This document shows, in pieces, positions 1 through 8,868 of a stretch of DNA of 64,000 nucleotides. The notes beneath the pieces are model-generated. The model ran no database searches. It had not been told where the DNA came from and was given only the letters and a program-made list of their open reading frames with translations. The translations under genes were made by a program, and so were the position numbers. The stretch covers positions 439,531-503,530 of the forward strand of contig NZ_PPED02000002.1 of assembly GCF_002899825.2 (NCBI RefSeq), given 5' to 3'. Numbering within the stretch: the first letter of the stretch is position 1; the number at the start of each line of letters is the position of its first letter. This DNA comes from Chryseobacterium phosphatilyticum (lineage in GTDB: Bacteria > Bacteroidota > Bacteroidia > Flavobacteriales > Weeksellaceae).

Positions 1-232
1 CATCTCCGCCAAATATTTGTATTCCGACTGGTCTCTCATAATCAAAGATATCCAGTTTCTTACGGCTTTTGATGGCATCACGGATTAAACCTTCGGAAGA
101 AATAAATTCCGAATACATTAAATCTGCACCGTGCATTTTACACAAACGTCTGAACGGAGGATCACTTACGTCTTCCATCGGAGCCAGCAAAAGTGGAAAT
201 TCCGGCAGTTCTATCTTGCCTATTTTTATCAT
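1..232 (-). CDS. dusB: tRNA-dihydrouridine synthase, N-terminal part (cut by window edge)
   Basis: About 77 N-terminal residues are visible on the minus strand before the window edge. They contain LLAPMEDVSDPPFR, the FMN-binding start of the Dus TIM barrel, and VGIQIFGGD, typical of DusB. Dus enzymes reduce uridine to dihydrouridine in the tRNA D-loop using FMN and NADPH. The ATG at 230-232 begins MIKIGKIELP. It lies only 4 nt after a good TAnnTTTG -10 element, so the mRNA may be leaderless. The catalytic Cys and the C-terminal RNA-binding domain lie outside the window. The Dus family call is secure; the DusB subfamily is likely. Confidence 0.9.
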   Translation of the reverse strand, partial: MIKIGKIELPEFPLLLAPMEDVSDPPFRRLCKMHGADLMYSEFISSEGLIRDAIKSRKKLDIFDYERPVGIQIFGGD

Positions 233-236
233 GGTG

Positions 237-265
237 CAAATTTACAAAATTCTAAACATTCCAAA
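237..265 (-). promoter_or_regulatory. dusB promoter (Bacteroidota -33/-7 type)
   Basis: On the minus strand TTTG (262-265) is followed after 17 nt by TAAATTTG (237-244). This fits the Bacteroidota primary-sigma consensus. The ATG starts 4 nt beyond the -10 box, so transcription would begin at or inside the start codon. Confidence 0.6.
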
Positions 266-413
266 ATATGATAATATCTATTAGTGTGATCTTGTTGTGT
301 AGAAAGATTTAGTATTATGATAATGAGAAGGTTATGTAAGTGATGAGTACTGATGGTATTACCAGGTTATTCAGGAACGATACAAGACGCTTTCAACTTT
401 CAATTTTCAAATC

Positions 414-3400
414 TTAAAAGCTTGCCTTCACCTGCATACTTCCAATATGAATGGTTCTGTCTCCCGAATTCCTTCCTTCATAGTTTAAGTTTAATTGTAT
501 GAAAGAATTGATTGCCTGCTGAATGAAAACACTCCATACCTGGTTTTTTCCCGGTTTCAGTCCGTCCAGCATCTGGTTTCCTACAATACTGAAGTTGTTT
601 CCGTTAAAATTATTATTAATGAAAGAAAAATTTCCACGTATGGAAGTCTTTCTGCGTTCCCACTGGATGGTTCCGGTAACATCGAATGCTTTCAGTAACT
701 CTTCTCCATCCTGTCTTTTTTTCTGGCGGTAAGCAGAAGAAAGTTCGGCCTGAATAGCATCTGTAAATTTGTAAGTCGCCTTAGGCTTTGTTTCAAAATT
801 ATTTAAACGGTAATCTCTTGTTGTGAAAAGCTGTGAAGAGTTTTTGATATCATGAACAGAATTTTCCCAATCAACCCTGAATTCTTTATTGAACCAATAC
901 CCTATATTCACAAACTGAGAAGTTTGCTGACGTTCTTCATTACTGAAATTGGCATTGATAAGGTTGTCATTTGTAATGAATCTGTAGTTTCCGTTCCATC
1001 CCGATTTATCAGTTGGGTTAAATTGGACTGAGGCTAAAATATTTTGATTTTTGAGGATCTGATCACTGTTTTTCTCAAAAGGATTCAAAACCAAAACTTT
1101 GTCTTTTTTGTAAAATGAATTTTGAGAGTTGAGTGAGATATTAAAATTCCATCGCTTTAAAAATTTATTTTCCGAATTGAAAACAATAGCCGGGTTTACA
1201 AATAGAGCCAATTGTAATTTGTTTTTATTGGAAGGAATATATCTTACAGAATTGGTGTAAACTCTGATATATTTTGCCAGGTCAGAATATTCCGCAATCT
1301 CAAATTCATCGAGCTGTTGGATGCCATCTCCATTATAGTCAGTCCATTTGTAAATTCCTTGTCCATCAGTTACTTTGATGTACTGAAATTCTCTTTGTGC
1401 CTCCTGTCCGTTTCCAAGTTCATAAAAAGCCTGAAGGCGCATCCCGTTTCTGAAAAGTTGTTGATTGTAAAGAACATTTCCTACAACGAAGTCATTATTT
1501 CTGGTTGTTACATTGGGATCTACATTCTGATAAAAGAATTTTCTATAGTGAATCAGAACATTTAAAGAGGTTCTTTCGTTTTTGATAATCTGACTCTCGG
1601 CCATAATTCCTAAAATATTATTCATATTTTGAAGTCTGTTATCACGAACGGAATCATTATCTCTCATATATACTTTAACAAGCAATTTAGTACGGGTGCT
1701 GTCTCCAATTTTCTTTTGCATAAAAATTTCTTTCCAGCTAAAACTGGTGACATCCATCAATTGAGAATCGTTGTATTTTTTCTCATTATGTTCCATACTT
1801 CCCCCAATTGTCCAGCTCCCTTTTTTACCGGTAAACTCAGTTGAAACCCCACCTCTGATAAATTTGGTGTCCTGAAGAGTAGCAGTGGTATTCAGGTAAG
1901 AAAGATTTCCTTTAGTGAAAAACTTTCCTGAGATCCATCCAAAATCAAGATCATTCTTAATCCCTTTGTAGGAGTTTTGTTCGTTCAAATAATTGATACG
2001 ATAGTTCAAAGTCGATTTATTATTCCATTTATTTAAGAAACTGAAAATAAATCTGTTCTGTGTTTTTTTATTGAATTCCTGAGCTAAGTTAAAATCTCTG
2101 GAAAATTCAACATCATTGATACGATCTAAGATGTGAAATTGTTTGTCAATATATTGATATTCAAAACTTGGAGTTCCTTTCCAGTTATTTTTTGTAAAGC
2201 TCTTATTTCCGAAAATGCGGTAGGCATATCCGATATTCTGATCAGAATCTTTTGAAGAAAATAAATTGAGATCGTAGTTGCTAAGAGAAATATCAGCACC
2301 TATCTTTCCTTCTTTTAATAAATATTCTGAGTTGAGAGAGAATACCTGAGATTTCTGAGGCGAAGGCAATTTTCTAACAGCTCTGTAATCACCACTGTTA
2401 GGACCAACATATTCGAAAACACGGCCGTTATTGGTAGTTTGTGCTGTTTTATAATCTCCGAGATTCACTCCAAAATAGGTAAATGAAACCTGATAAAGAG
2501 GTTCGTTTGGATCAGAAGAAAATTCATAATTTCCTGCGGCATTTTTACGATATAAAATTTTATTAACATCATATTCAGTGAGAACGCCGGATGGAGCATA
2601 CATCAGGTTAGGATCATTTCCGGCATCTGCAAGAATCTGTTCATCCTCTTTTGATAGATTTAAAGAAAGGGGTGCATTTTTATTATCATTTTCCATAAAC
2701 CAGTTGAAGCCTACTTTGAATTTCTCTCTTTGGTGCTCCACCTTTCCTGTAAACAAATACCTTGAATAATTTCTATTGGCATAGTTATACGAAATCGTAA
2801 TAAAGTTCTGCTGAAAAATAGGTCGAAAGCTGGTAAAAGTTACTTCTCCTGTATTGTAATTGATGACATAGTCCTGGTTTTCTCCTCTTTTCATTAGAAT
2901 TCCATCAATGAAAACTTGTTCTGACCCTGAAATCAGGGTGATAAATTGTTCCCCGTTTTTACCTGTCAGACGGTAAGGTCCCTGGTTACCTTCTACACCC
3001 TGAAAACGAACTCTGTGAAATTCGCTTCGTGCTACACCAGCTGAAATGTCTATGAAGGTCTTGTTTTCTTTACCAAGTTCAGTCTGGAACTGAATCCCCA
3101 TACTTCTTCTCTGATACTTGGCAAAATAATTTTTAGGCTCTACGAGGTCCAAATGCCCTGCTCTGAGAATCGATTTATCCTTAATATTAAGCTGTATATA
3201 AATCTTATCGAATTCCTCTAAAGTCTGAGTATATCCATCCGCCTGAATAGGCAGGTTATGGTCAGAAATACTGGCTAGAATAGTTACATCTTTTGACAGT
3301 CGTCCGGAAATCTGAAGATCCATTGAACTTTGTACAGATTGTCCCTGGTTATTACCAAATGTAATTCCACGGATAATGGAACCCTTAGAATTAAGTTCAC

Positions 3401-3641
3401 CTAAAAACCTTTTCTTATCATTTTTTGCAAGTACAGCTTCATCGATGACAATTTTATTATTGGTTCTTATAAAGTCCAGAGTGTCTTTTGCAAAAATATC
3501 CTGTTCCAGTTTTGCTGCAAGAATACTGTCTCTTTTGATACTGTCTTCTTGAACATTAGGATTTTTCCACGAAAATACCTGAGCATTTCCTGAAAATATG
3601 CCTAGAAAAAAGAAAACGAATAGAAGAATAAAATTCCGCAA
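414..3641 (-). CDS. large outer-membrane protein with SprA-like segment
   Basis: 1075 aa with a signal peptide (residues 1-20, ending GNAQ). After a linker comes GSIIRGITFGNNQG, then LQISGRLSKDVTILASISD and a NLPIQADG segment, followed by a GSEQVFIDGILM ... DYVINYNTGEVTF module. These signatures recur in SprA, the giant T9SS translocon barrel, and in shorter SprA-like Bacteroidota proteins. The remaining ~800 residues alternate aromatic and polar residues as in beta strands and end in Phe, as outer-membrane barrels do. At 1075 aa it is far too short to be SprA itself, which is about 2400 aa. It is probably an outer-membrane beta-barrel of unknown substrate. A direct T9SS role is not shown. 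Confidence 0.6.
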   Translation of the reverse strand: MRNFILLFVFFFLGIFSGNAQVFSWKNPNVQEDSIKRDSILAAKLEQDIFAKDTLDFIRTNNKIVIDEAVLAKNDKKRFLGELNSKGSIIRGITFGNNQGQSVQSSMDLQISGRLSKDVTILASISDHNLPIQADGYTQTLEEFDKIYIQLNIKDKSILRAGHLDLVEPKNYFAKYQRRSMGIQFQTELGKENKTFIDISAGVARSEFHRVRFQGVEGNQGPYRLTGKNGEQFITLISGSEQVFIDGILMKRGENQDYVINYNTGEVTFTSFRPIFQQNFITISYNYANRNYSRYLFTGKVEHQREKFKVGFNWFMENDNKNAPLSLNLSKEDEQILADAGNDPNLMYAPSGVLTEYDVNKILYRKNAAGNYEFSSDPNEPLYQVSFTYFGVNLGDYKTAQTTNNGRVFEYVGPNSGDYRAVRKLPSPQKSQVFSLNSEYLLKEGKIGADISLSNYDLNLFSSKDSDQNIGYAYRIFGNKSFTKNNWKGTPSFEYQYIDKQFHILDRINDVEFSRDFNLAQEFNKKTQNRFIFSFLNKWNNKSTLNYRINYLNEQNSYKGIKNDLDFGWISGKFFTKGNLSYLNTTATLQDTKFIRGGVSTEFTGKKGSWTIGGSMEHNEKKYNDSQLMDVTSFSWKEIFMQKKIGDSTRTKLLVKVYMRDNDSVRDNRLQNMNNILGIMAESQIIKNERTSLNVLIHYRKFFYQNVDPNVTTRNNDFVVGNVLYNQQLFRNGMRLQAFYELGNGQEAQREFQYIKVTDGQGIYKWTDYNGDGIQQLDEFEIAEYSDLAKYIRVYTNSVRYIPSNKNKLQLALFVNPAIVFNSENKFLKRWNFNISLNSQNSFYKKDKVLVLNPFEKNSDQILKNQNILASVQFNPTDKSGWNGNYRFITNDNLINANFSNEERQQTSQFVNIGYWFNKEFRVDWENSVHDIKNSSQLFTTRDYRLNNFETKPKATYKFTDAIQAELSSAYRQKKRQDGEELLKAFDVTGTIQWERRKTSIRGNFSFINNNFNGNNFSIVGNQMLDGLKPGKNQVWSVFIQQAINSFIQLNLNYEGRNSGDRTIHIGSMQVKASF

Positions 3642-4079
3642 GTTTTGAAAATAATTCGTAAAAATAATTAAAAATTGTTAATACTAAGATGTTTAGGATT
3701 ATTAACAGAAATTTAATCTAATTATTGTGAAGTCCTTTAGAGTAAGCGGTAATTTAGAACTGTATTGGAAGTTTATAGTCAATGAATAATATATTTCCGT
3801 GAAGTTGATTAAATCGATTTATTTTGGAATAAAAAACGATACTGATGTATTTACAATAAAAACAAAAAAATGCTTTTGTTCTAAAATAAAATAATAGGTT
3901 CAGATCATTTTTTGAAGAATGAATTTATTTCATTATATTAGGTGTAAATAACGAAAATATTTCGTTGAAAATCGTTTAAAATGAGGTAAATTAACTAATT
4001 GTTAAATGTAGTCATTGCTTTTTTTAAACTAACAGTTTTTTTGTAGTTTTACACCATAAATTTTAAAAAAAATTATTTT
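3642..4079. other. divergent intergenic region, no gene seen
   Basis: 438 nt of very AT-rich sequence between two divergent genes. I see no ORF and no strong hairpin. The right end (about 4035-4060) carries an AT-rich element, TTTTTTTGTAGTTTTAC, that resembles the one before the next paralogue at 5053 and is probably the promoter. Confidence 0.4.
4035..4062 (+). promoter_or_regulatory. putative promoter of T9SS cargo gene
   Basis: TTTTTTTGTAGTTTTAC followed by ACCATAAATTT closely matches the sequence before the paralogous gene (about 5007-5033: GTTTTTGATATTTTTACC then ATAAATTT). The shared TAnnTTTA core resembles the -10 consensus TAnnTTTG. The conservation between paralogues is the main evidence. 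Confidence 0.4.
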
Positions 4080-4880
4080 ATGAAAAAGATCTTTACTATT
4101 TTTGGAATCGCTGCTATGGCTTTTGTAGCAAATGCGCAACAAACTATTGCTTTATCTGAGGATTTTGCTTCTTATTCAGCCGGGGGAAATACAGCTTCAA
4201 CAGGAACTAACGCTCCTAACGGAACAGATGTATACAATCCGGGAACTGCTACAAATCCTATTCCTCCTGTTGCTAACTTTCCAGCCGGAGCAAAAGCTTA
4301 CAGCGCTGGTGGTATGGTGAAATTAGGAACATCCAGTGCTACTGGAAGTATGACTTCTAAGACATTAGACTTATCAACAGACGGAGGGAATGTAGTCATT
4401 ACTTTTGATGTAAAAGGATGGACAGGTACTCCAAGTACGATCACTGTAAAAGTTACTAATTTAGCTGATCAGACCGTAAACTATGTTGCTGTGATGTCAG
4501 GTACTCCTGAATCAAAAACGTTGAATTTTACAGGGGGACAAGCTAACTCTACTGTAACATTTGAAACTACAAATACATCTTTTAGAGCTTACCTTGATAA
4601 TATTGTTGTAAAAACTGTTAGTGGAACATTAGGGATTTCAGACGTTAAAAATGCTAAAAAAGGAAATTTCGTTAAAAACACTTTTGTTACAAACAGCGAA
4701 ATTACTTTCGGAGCAGATGTAAAAGATGTAAAAATCTTCAACATGTTCGGACAGCTTGTAAAAGAAGCGTCTGTAAGACAAAACGAAACAGTAAACATTG
4801 CTGAGCTTGCAAAAGGAAACTATATCGTAACAGGTACAGTAAACAAACAAGCTGTTTCTCAGAAAATTTTGAAAGACTAA
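4080..4880 (+). CDS. secreted protein with T9SS type A sorting domain
   Basis: 266 aa. Signal peptide (1-19, ending ANA). A beta-rich, Thr/Gly/Asn-rich body (about 20-180) is compatible with a jelly-roll or carbohydrate-binding fold, for example TLDLSTDGGNVVITFDVKGW. The last ~75 residues form a T9SS type A sorting domain: KIFNMFGQLVKE, then LAKGNYIVTG and the end KILKD. The protein should be exported by Sec, then passed over the outer membrane by T9SS and released or anchored. No catalytic motif is visible. The next gene is a paralogue in the sorting domain, and a strong terminator follows. Confidence 0.75.
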   Translation: MKKIFTIFGIAAMAFVANAQQTIALSEDFASYSAGGNTASTGTNAPNGTDVYNPGTATNPIPPVANFPAGAKAYSAGGMVKLGTSSATGSMTSKTLDLSTDGGNVVITFDVKGWTGTPSTITVKVTNLADQTVNYVAVMSGTPESKTLNFTGGQANSTVTFETTNTSFRAYLDNIVVKTVSGTLGISDVKNAKKGNFVKNTFVTNSEITFGADVKDVKIFNMFGQLVKEASVRQNETVNIAELAKGNYIVTGTVNKQAVSQKILKD

Positions 4881-4902
4881 TTTTTTTAGATCAAAATAAG
4901 GG

Positions 4903-4936
4903 TCCGGCCACTTCGAAGAAGTGGCCGGATTTTTTA
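4903..4936 (+). terminator. intrinsic terminator
   Basis: TCCGGCCACTTC (4903-4914), loop GAA, perfect complement (4918-4929), then six T. A 12-bp GC-rich stem right after the cargo gene. Confidence 0.9.
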
Positions 4937-5052
4937 ATACAAATAGCTGTTGACATATACTTATTTATCGTAGCCATTTTTTACGATTCTTCAATTTGAT
5001 GGTACTGTTTTTGATATTTTTACCATAAATTTATCCTTAAAATTAATTGCTG

Positions 5053-5862
5053 ATGAAAAAAACATTTACTATTGTTGGATTGATACTAATAAATGCATTT
5101 TCGGATGCCCAAATCGTTATCAATGAAATTTATGGTGGCAACGAAAACTCTGGTGCTGTATTAAAAAATAATTATATCGTGCTCAAAAATATAGGAACTT
5201 CTCTGGTTTCTCTTACGGGAGCAAGTATACAATATGCTCCAGCAATAGGAGCTTTCTCTCAGTATCATACATTGCCCGATTTTACTTTAGGTCCTGATGA
5301 ATCGTATCTGATCCAGGAAGCCGCCATTGCAGGAGGTACAGAGGACTTACCGAAACCAGATTTTATTGCTACTACCATCACTAATTTTGACGGAAGCCTT
5401 AATAAATCTGTAGGATTAAAAATTTCAAATGTATCCGGTAAAATTGCATTGGCAGGAAGTATAGTACAGGTTTCTGGCCCCACATCATCCAATGTTTTGG
5501 ATTTTGTAGGATATGGTTCCAATGCGGATCAGTTTAAAGGTGACGGCCCGGCACCCTCGCCAACCACAACAACAGCTATAAAAAGGACTTTGAATGGAAG
5601 CAGTGATAATATGACAGATTTTTCACTGGAAGGAAATGCGAAATCCGGTTTTGTACAAAATCCGTTTATAAAAGATGGTAAAATTGTTTTTGGAACTGAA
5701 GTTAAAGATGCTAAGGTATATGATACTTTTAGGCAAGTTGTTAAGAAATCACCTACCAAATTTGCTATAGCGATGGATATTACCGACCTTCCGAAAGGTA
5801 CCTATATTGTGACAGGAACAATTAATAATGTTCCTATCTCTCAGAAGATTGTTAAAGATTAG
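5053..5862 (+). CDS. secreted lamin-tail-domain-like protein with T9SS tail
   Basis: 269 aa from the ATG at 5053; a TTG two codons upstream is less likely. Signal peptide 1-19. Residues ~21-175 read as a lamin tail domain: IVINEIYGGNENSG, NYIVLKNIG, SLTGASIQY and VLDFVGYGSNADQFKGDGPAP, a pattern common in secreted Bacteroidota nucleases and adhesins. The final ~70 residues match the sorting domain of the gene before (VKDAKVYDTF, LPKGTYIVTG, QKIVKD). The usual N-x-x-G-Q turn reads D-T-F-R-Q here, so the tail has diverged. No enzyme domain is present. Its own terminator follows. Confidence 0.7.
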   Translation: MKKTFTIVGLILINAFSDAQIVINEIYGGNENSGAVLKNNYIVLKNIGTSLVSLTGASIQYAPAIGAFSQYHTLPDFTLGPDESYLIQEAAIAGGTEDLPKPDFIATTITNFDGSLNKSVGLKISNVSGKIALAGSIVQVSGPTSSNVLDFVGYGSNADQFKGDGPAPSPTTTTAIKRTLNGSSDNMTDFSLEGNAKSGFVQNPFIKDGKIVFGTEVKDAKVYDTFRQVVKKSPTKFAIAMDITDLPKGTYIVTGTINNVPISQKIVKD

Positions 5863-5870
5863 TTTTAAAT

Positions 5871-5910
5871 AAAAATACCAGTCCATCCATCAGATAAGCT
5901 GGTATTTTTT
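5871..5910 (+). terminator. intrinsic terminator
   Basis: AAAAATACCAG (5871-5881) pairs with CTGGTATTTT (5899-5908) across a 17-nt loop and ends in a T run. The A/T tails make it usable from both strands. Confidence 0.75.
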
Positions 5911-5944
5911 ATACTATTGTAAGACAATAAAAGTGATACTTATA

Positions 5945-5990
5945 ATTATCAAATTACAATTCTCAATTTTCAATTCTCATTTTTCAATTA
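5945..5990. repeat. degenerate short-period intergenic repeat
   Basis: CAATTCTCAATTTTCAATTC and following TCATTTTTCAATTACTC: 7-8-nt steps of TTTCAAT. It ends a few nt before the M1-like gene. Same family as 390-412. Confidence 0.45.
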
Positions 5991-5992
5991 CT

Positions 5993-8815
5993 CTAATACC
6001 ATCCTCTTCTGGCAGCATTAATAATTGAGCTAAGATTGAGCACCAACGTATATCTGATTCGTTTTGCGTAATCTTTGAATGCAGGCTCAAATCCTAAAGA
6101 AGATTGTATCGGGAAATAAATTTCCAGAAAATCCGGGATGATTCTTACTTTAATACCACTATCCCAAATGAATTTGGCAGGAAGATCTTTGTTTTTATAC
6201 ATTCCTGCATCCGCATATACATGGAAGATTTTCCAGACACTGGAATCAACATTGAAAGAAGTGATCCATTGGTTGACTGTTCCGGGGATAAAAGATTTAA
6301 ACCCTCCGTCTGCCAGAATAAACTGTTGGGAAAGAAGACCACTGTCAGCACTTTCTCCTAAAAGATTATAGGAAAAAGAATAATTGGATACTCTGGAAAT
6401 TCCATAATCAAACAAATTGTTTCTGGTGTTGTTTCTTACGAAATATCCGGCAAATAAACGAAGACTTAGCTTTTGTTTAGGAGCAAACTCCCATCTATAG
6501 AAACCTTCAGCTGTAATTTTGTTGAAATCTTCCATTCCTTGTGTGCTGAGGCTAAAGCTTTTTTCATGGATCATCTGGTTATCTGTGTAACCATACCCAA
6601 GACTCCAGAGATTGTATTTTTTATAATCATCATTGGCAATCATTTTAGGGCTCAGATCTCTTTCTAAATAATTATAAGAAAATGCTAATCCTCTGCTTAC
6701 TGTACTTCTTGGGTTTTTTCTAAAATTAATATTTGAAAATAAACCGGCCTTTCTGTAGGCTAATCCATAATCATAGTGAAAGTAAGAAGCCGATGCTCCA
6801 AAGGTTAGACTGCGGATAATGCTTTCAGCCGGTAAAAAAGAATAGGATACAGCTCCTGATCCGGTTAGTTTTCCGGTTCCTGTACTGTATGTTGGAGTAA
6901 CTGAATAGAGAAATTTCTGATCAAAAAAAGACTGATTCTTAAGGTTTATTCCCACCAGGAATTTATCATAGGTATTGTTGAAACGTACTCTTGGGCTGAT
7001 ATAAATCTCATTATATTCAGGATCCGGAATGTCTTTTATTAATTTAAGCTTAATTCTTTTAGCGTTGGAAAAGAGCCCTTTGGCATAGAGAAAGTTATTC
7101 CTGTATTTCGATTCAGGAAAGATGTAGCCGCTATTCAATGTGACTTTATAAATATTGTCAGAAGCAGGAAGAGAAATAGTAGTGACATCCTGATTTTCTT
7201 CAGTGTCTATCCAATATGCTTTCTTTTCTCCTTCTTTAGACTGGGTTTCCATTTTTACCGGAATAGAAGCTGTTGTATTTTTCAAGATCTTGATCTGCAG
7301 GGAGTCATTTTCTTTTTTAATATGCCCCAGTTTGAAATCAACTCTGTTTTTATGTTTAAAAAATTTTGAAAGATAAGTTGTTGATTTATCTTTCTCCGAA
7401 AGTGTTTTTAGAAATTCTTCAGGATTTATTTTTTTTCCGGAGTTTTGAGAAATATAATTTTTTACAATGCTGTTAAATTTATCATTGCCCATTTTGGCAG
7501 CCGAATAGCTTAACAAGCTTCCTGTTTCAAAGCTACTGATTGCCATCTCATTAAAATTACTCAGAGAGGTAAAGTCTTCCTCAATCTTCTGATCCAGATT
7601 TTGCAACATAATATAATGGTATGCCAATCCGTAACGATCTGAAAGCTTAAGTTTGGAAGCATGAAACAGTTTTAAAGGTTTGATACCGAATATTTTTGTT
7701 TCCGGCAACATCCCCAAAAGCTTAGTATCATGATAAAATTTGTCAAGATATTGAATTTCAAGATATGATTTTAACCCATTCGCAAACCAATGATCTTTTT
7801 GTTTGTCGGAAATTATAATTTCATTAAGGATCTTTTTGGTGATCATCCCAAAATAATCAAGATCGGTTTTTTCAGCGTCAGTAAATAGCTGGAATCTGAA
7901 TTTCCAGAATTTGATATCGTTATTTCCGAAGAAGTCTTCCTTTGCTTTGAATTTATCTGAAATGAAAATACTTTCCGGGAGATGCCCGATTTTTTCTTTA
8001 AGAAACTTTAATTGCAGTGGCAGATAAAATTCCAGATTTTGCCTCTCCTCAGGTTTTAAATTGTATCCAAATTTAATTTCGGTATCATCACCGTCAATAT
8101 TGGTTTTTATAGACGGATAGGTTGTGGGTGAAATCAAAAACTCCGGGTCTGATTCCAGATAACCTTTGAACGAATTCATCTGGGTTTGTGGCAGATTACC
8201 TTCAACAAAGCTATTGACAGGGATATCAAAATTTACAGTCCAGAATGTATTGAAACTTACCGGTTCTTCAATATCATGATATTTTCTTTCGGAAATATTG
8301 TCCGGATCAAAATGATCCGGAACAATAAAGAAATATTTTAATGCAATGTTTTGACCAGATGTTCCATATCCTGTAAACCTTCCATCGGGAAGTTGTATCC
8401 GATATTGTAACTGCAGTGTAATGCTTTTACCGGGTTGTAATACCTCTTTCAGAGGAATAAAAAGATTTTCATCTGAAAGCGTATTGACAGGAATTATCTC
8501 ATTCTCCGGGTTTTTGATGGTCAGATCCAATAATTTTCCAAGCTGATTGCTTTTAGCAAAGTGCAGGTCATTATTTCTGTCTTCCAGTTTTCTATACACT
8601 AAAGAGGTTCCACGCTTGTTATATGCTGAAACCCAATTTAAAAGTTTGACTTGCTGAAGGTCTTTGTCAGATTGGTTGTGATACACAATTTCCTGATTGA
8701 CTTCAAGCGTTTTTCTGTCAGAAGACAACCTTGCTTCAATATAGATGCTGTCTTTCTGCGCAGAAATCTGTACAACTCCCAAAAACAAAATAAGGCAAAT
8801 GCTGATCTTTTTCAA
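5993..8815 (-). CDS. M1-peptidase-like protein without zinc ligands, C-terminal barrel-like region
   Basis: 940 aa, signal peptide 1-19 (ISA|Q). Residues ~25-200 resemble the N-terminal beta domain of M1 aminopeptidases (LEVNQEIVYHNQSDKDL, then GYGTSGQNIALKYFFIVPD). The middle aligns by eye with the gluzincin core. Where HExxH should be the protein reads NEIII (331-335), and where WLNEG should be it reads WFANG (343-347), so both His and the Glu ligand are absent. From ~590 to the end the sequence is barrel-like (alternating aromatic strands such as FGASASYFHYDYGLAYRKAG). A non-catalytic, surface or outer-membrane protein is the best reading. The M1 relationship is inferred from pattern, not from a search. 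Confidence 0.6.
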   Translation of the reverse strand: MKKISICLILFLGVVQISAQKDSIYIEARLSSDRKTLEVNQEIVYHNQSDKDLQQVKLLNWVSAYNKRGTSLVYRKLEDRNNDLHFAKSNQLGKLLDLTIKNPENEIIPVNTLSDENLFIPLKEVLQPGKSITLQLQYRIQLPDGRFTGYGTSGQNIALKYFFIVPDHFDPDNISERKYHDIEEPVSFNTFWTVNFDIPVNSFVEGNLPQTQMNSFKGYLESDPEFLISPTTYPSIKTNIDGDDTEIKFGYNLKPEERQNLEFYLPLQLKFLKEKIGHLPESIFISDKFKAKEDFFGNNDIKFWKFRFQLFTDAEKTDLDYFGMITKKILNEIIISDKQKDHWFANGLKSYLEIQYLDKFYHDTKLLGMLPETKIFGIKPLKLFHASKLKLSDRYGLAYHYIMLQNLDQKIEEDFTSLSNFNEMAISSFETGSLLSYSAAKMGNDKFNSIVKNYISQNSGKKINPEEFLKTLSEKDKSTTYLSKFFKHKNRVDFKLGHIKKENDSLQIKILKNTTASIPVKMETQSKEGEKKAYWIDTEENQDVTTISLPASDNIYKVTLNSGYIFPESKYRNNFLYAKGLFSNAKRIKLKLIKDIPDPEYNEIYISPRVRFNNTYDKFLVGINLKNQSFFDQKFLYSVTPTYSTGTGKLTGSGAVSYSFLPAESIIRSLTFGASASYFHYDYGLAYRKAGLFSNINFRKNPRSTVSRGLAFSYNYLERDLSPKMIANDDYKKYNLWSLGYGYTDNQMIHEKSFSLSTQGMEDFNKITAEGFYRWEFAPKQKLSLRLFAGYFVRNNTRNNLFDYGISRVSNYSFSYNLLGESADSGLLSQQFILADGGFKSFIPGTVNQWITSFNVDSSVWKIFHVYADAGMYKNKDLPAKFIWDSGIKVRIIPDFLEIYFPIQSSLGFEPAFKDYAKRIRYTLVLNLSSIINAARRGWY

Positions 8816-8868
8816 ATACTGGTGATAAAGCCCAAATATAACTTATTTTGTATATACTTTCTAGGATT

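Noticed and set aside
69..284. 71-codon plus-strand ORF at the left edge
   Set aside because: Antisense shadow of dusB, whose minus-strand reading has clear family motifs.
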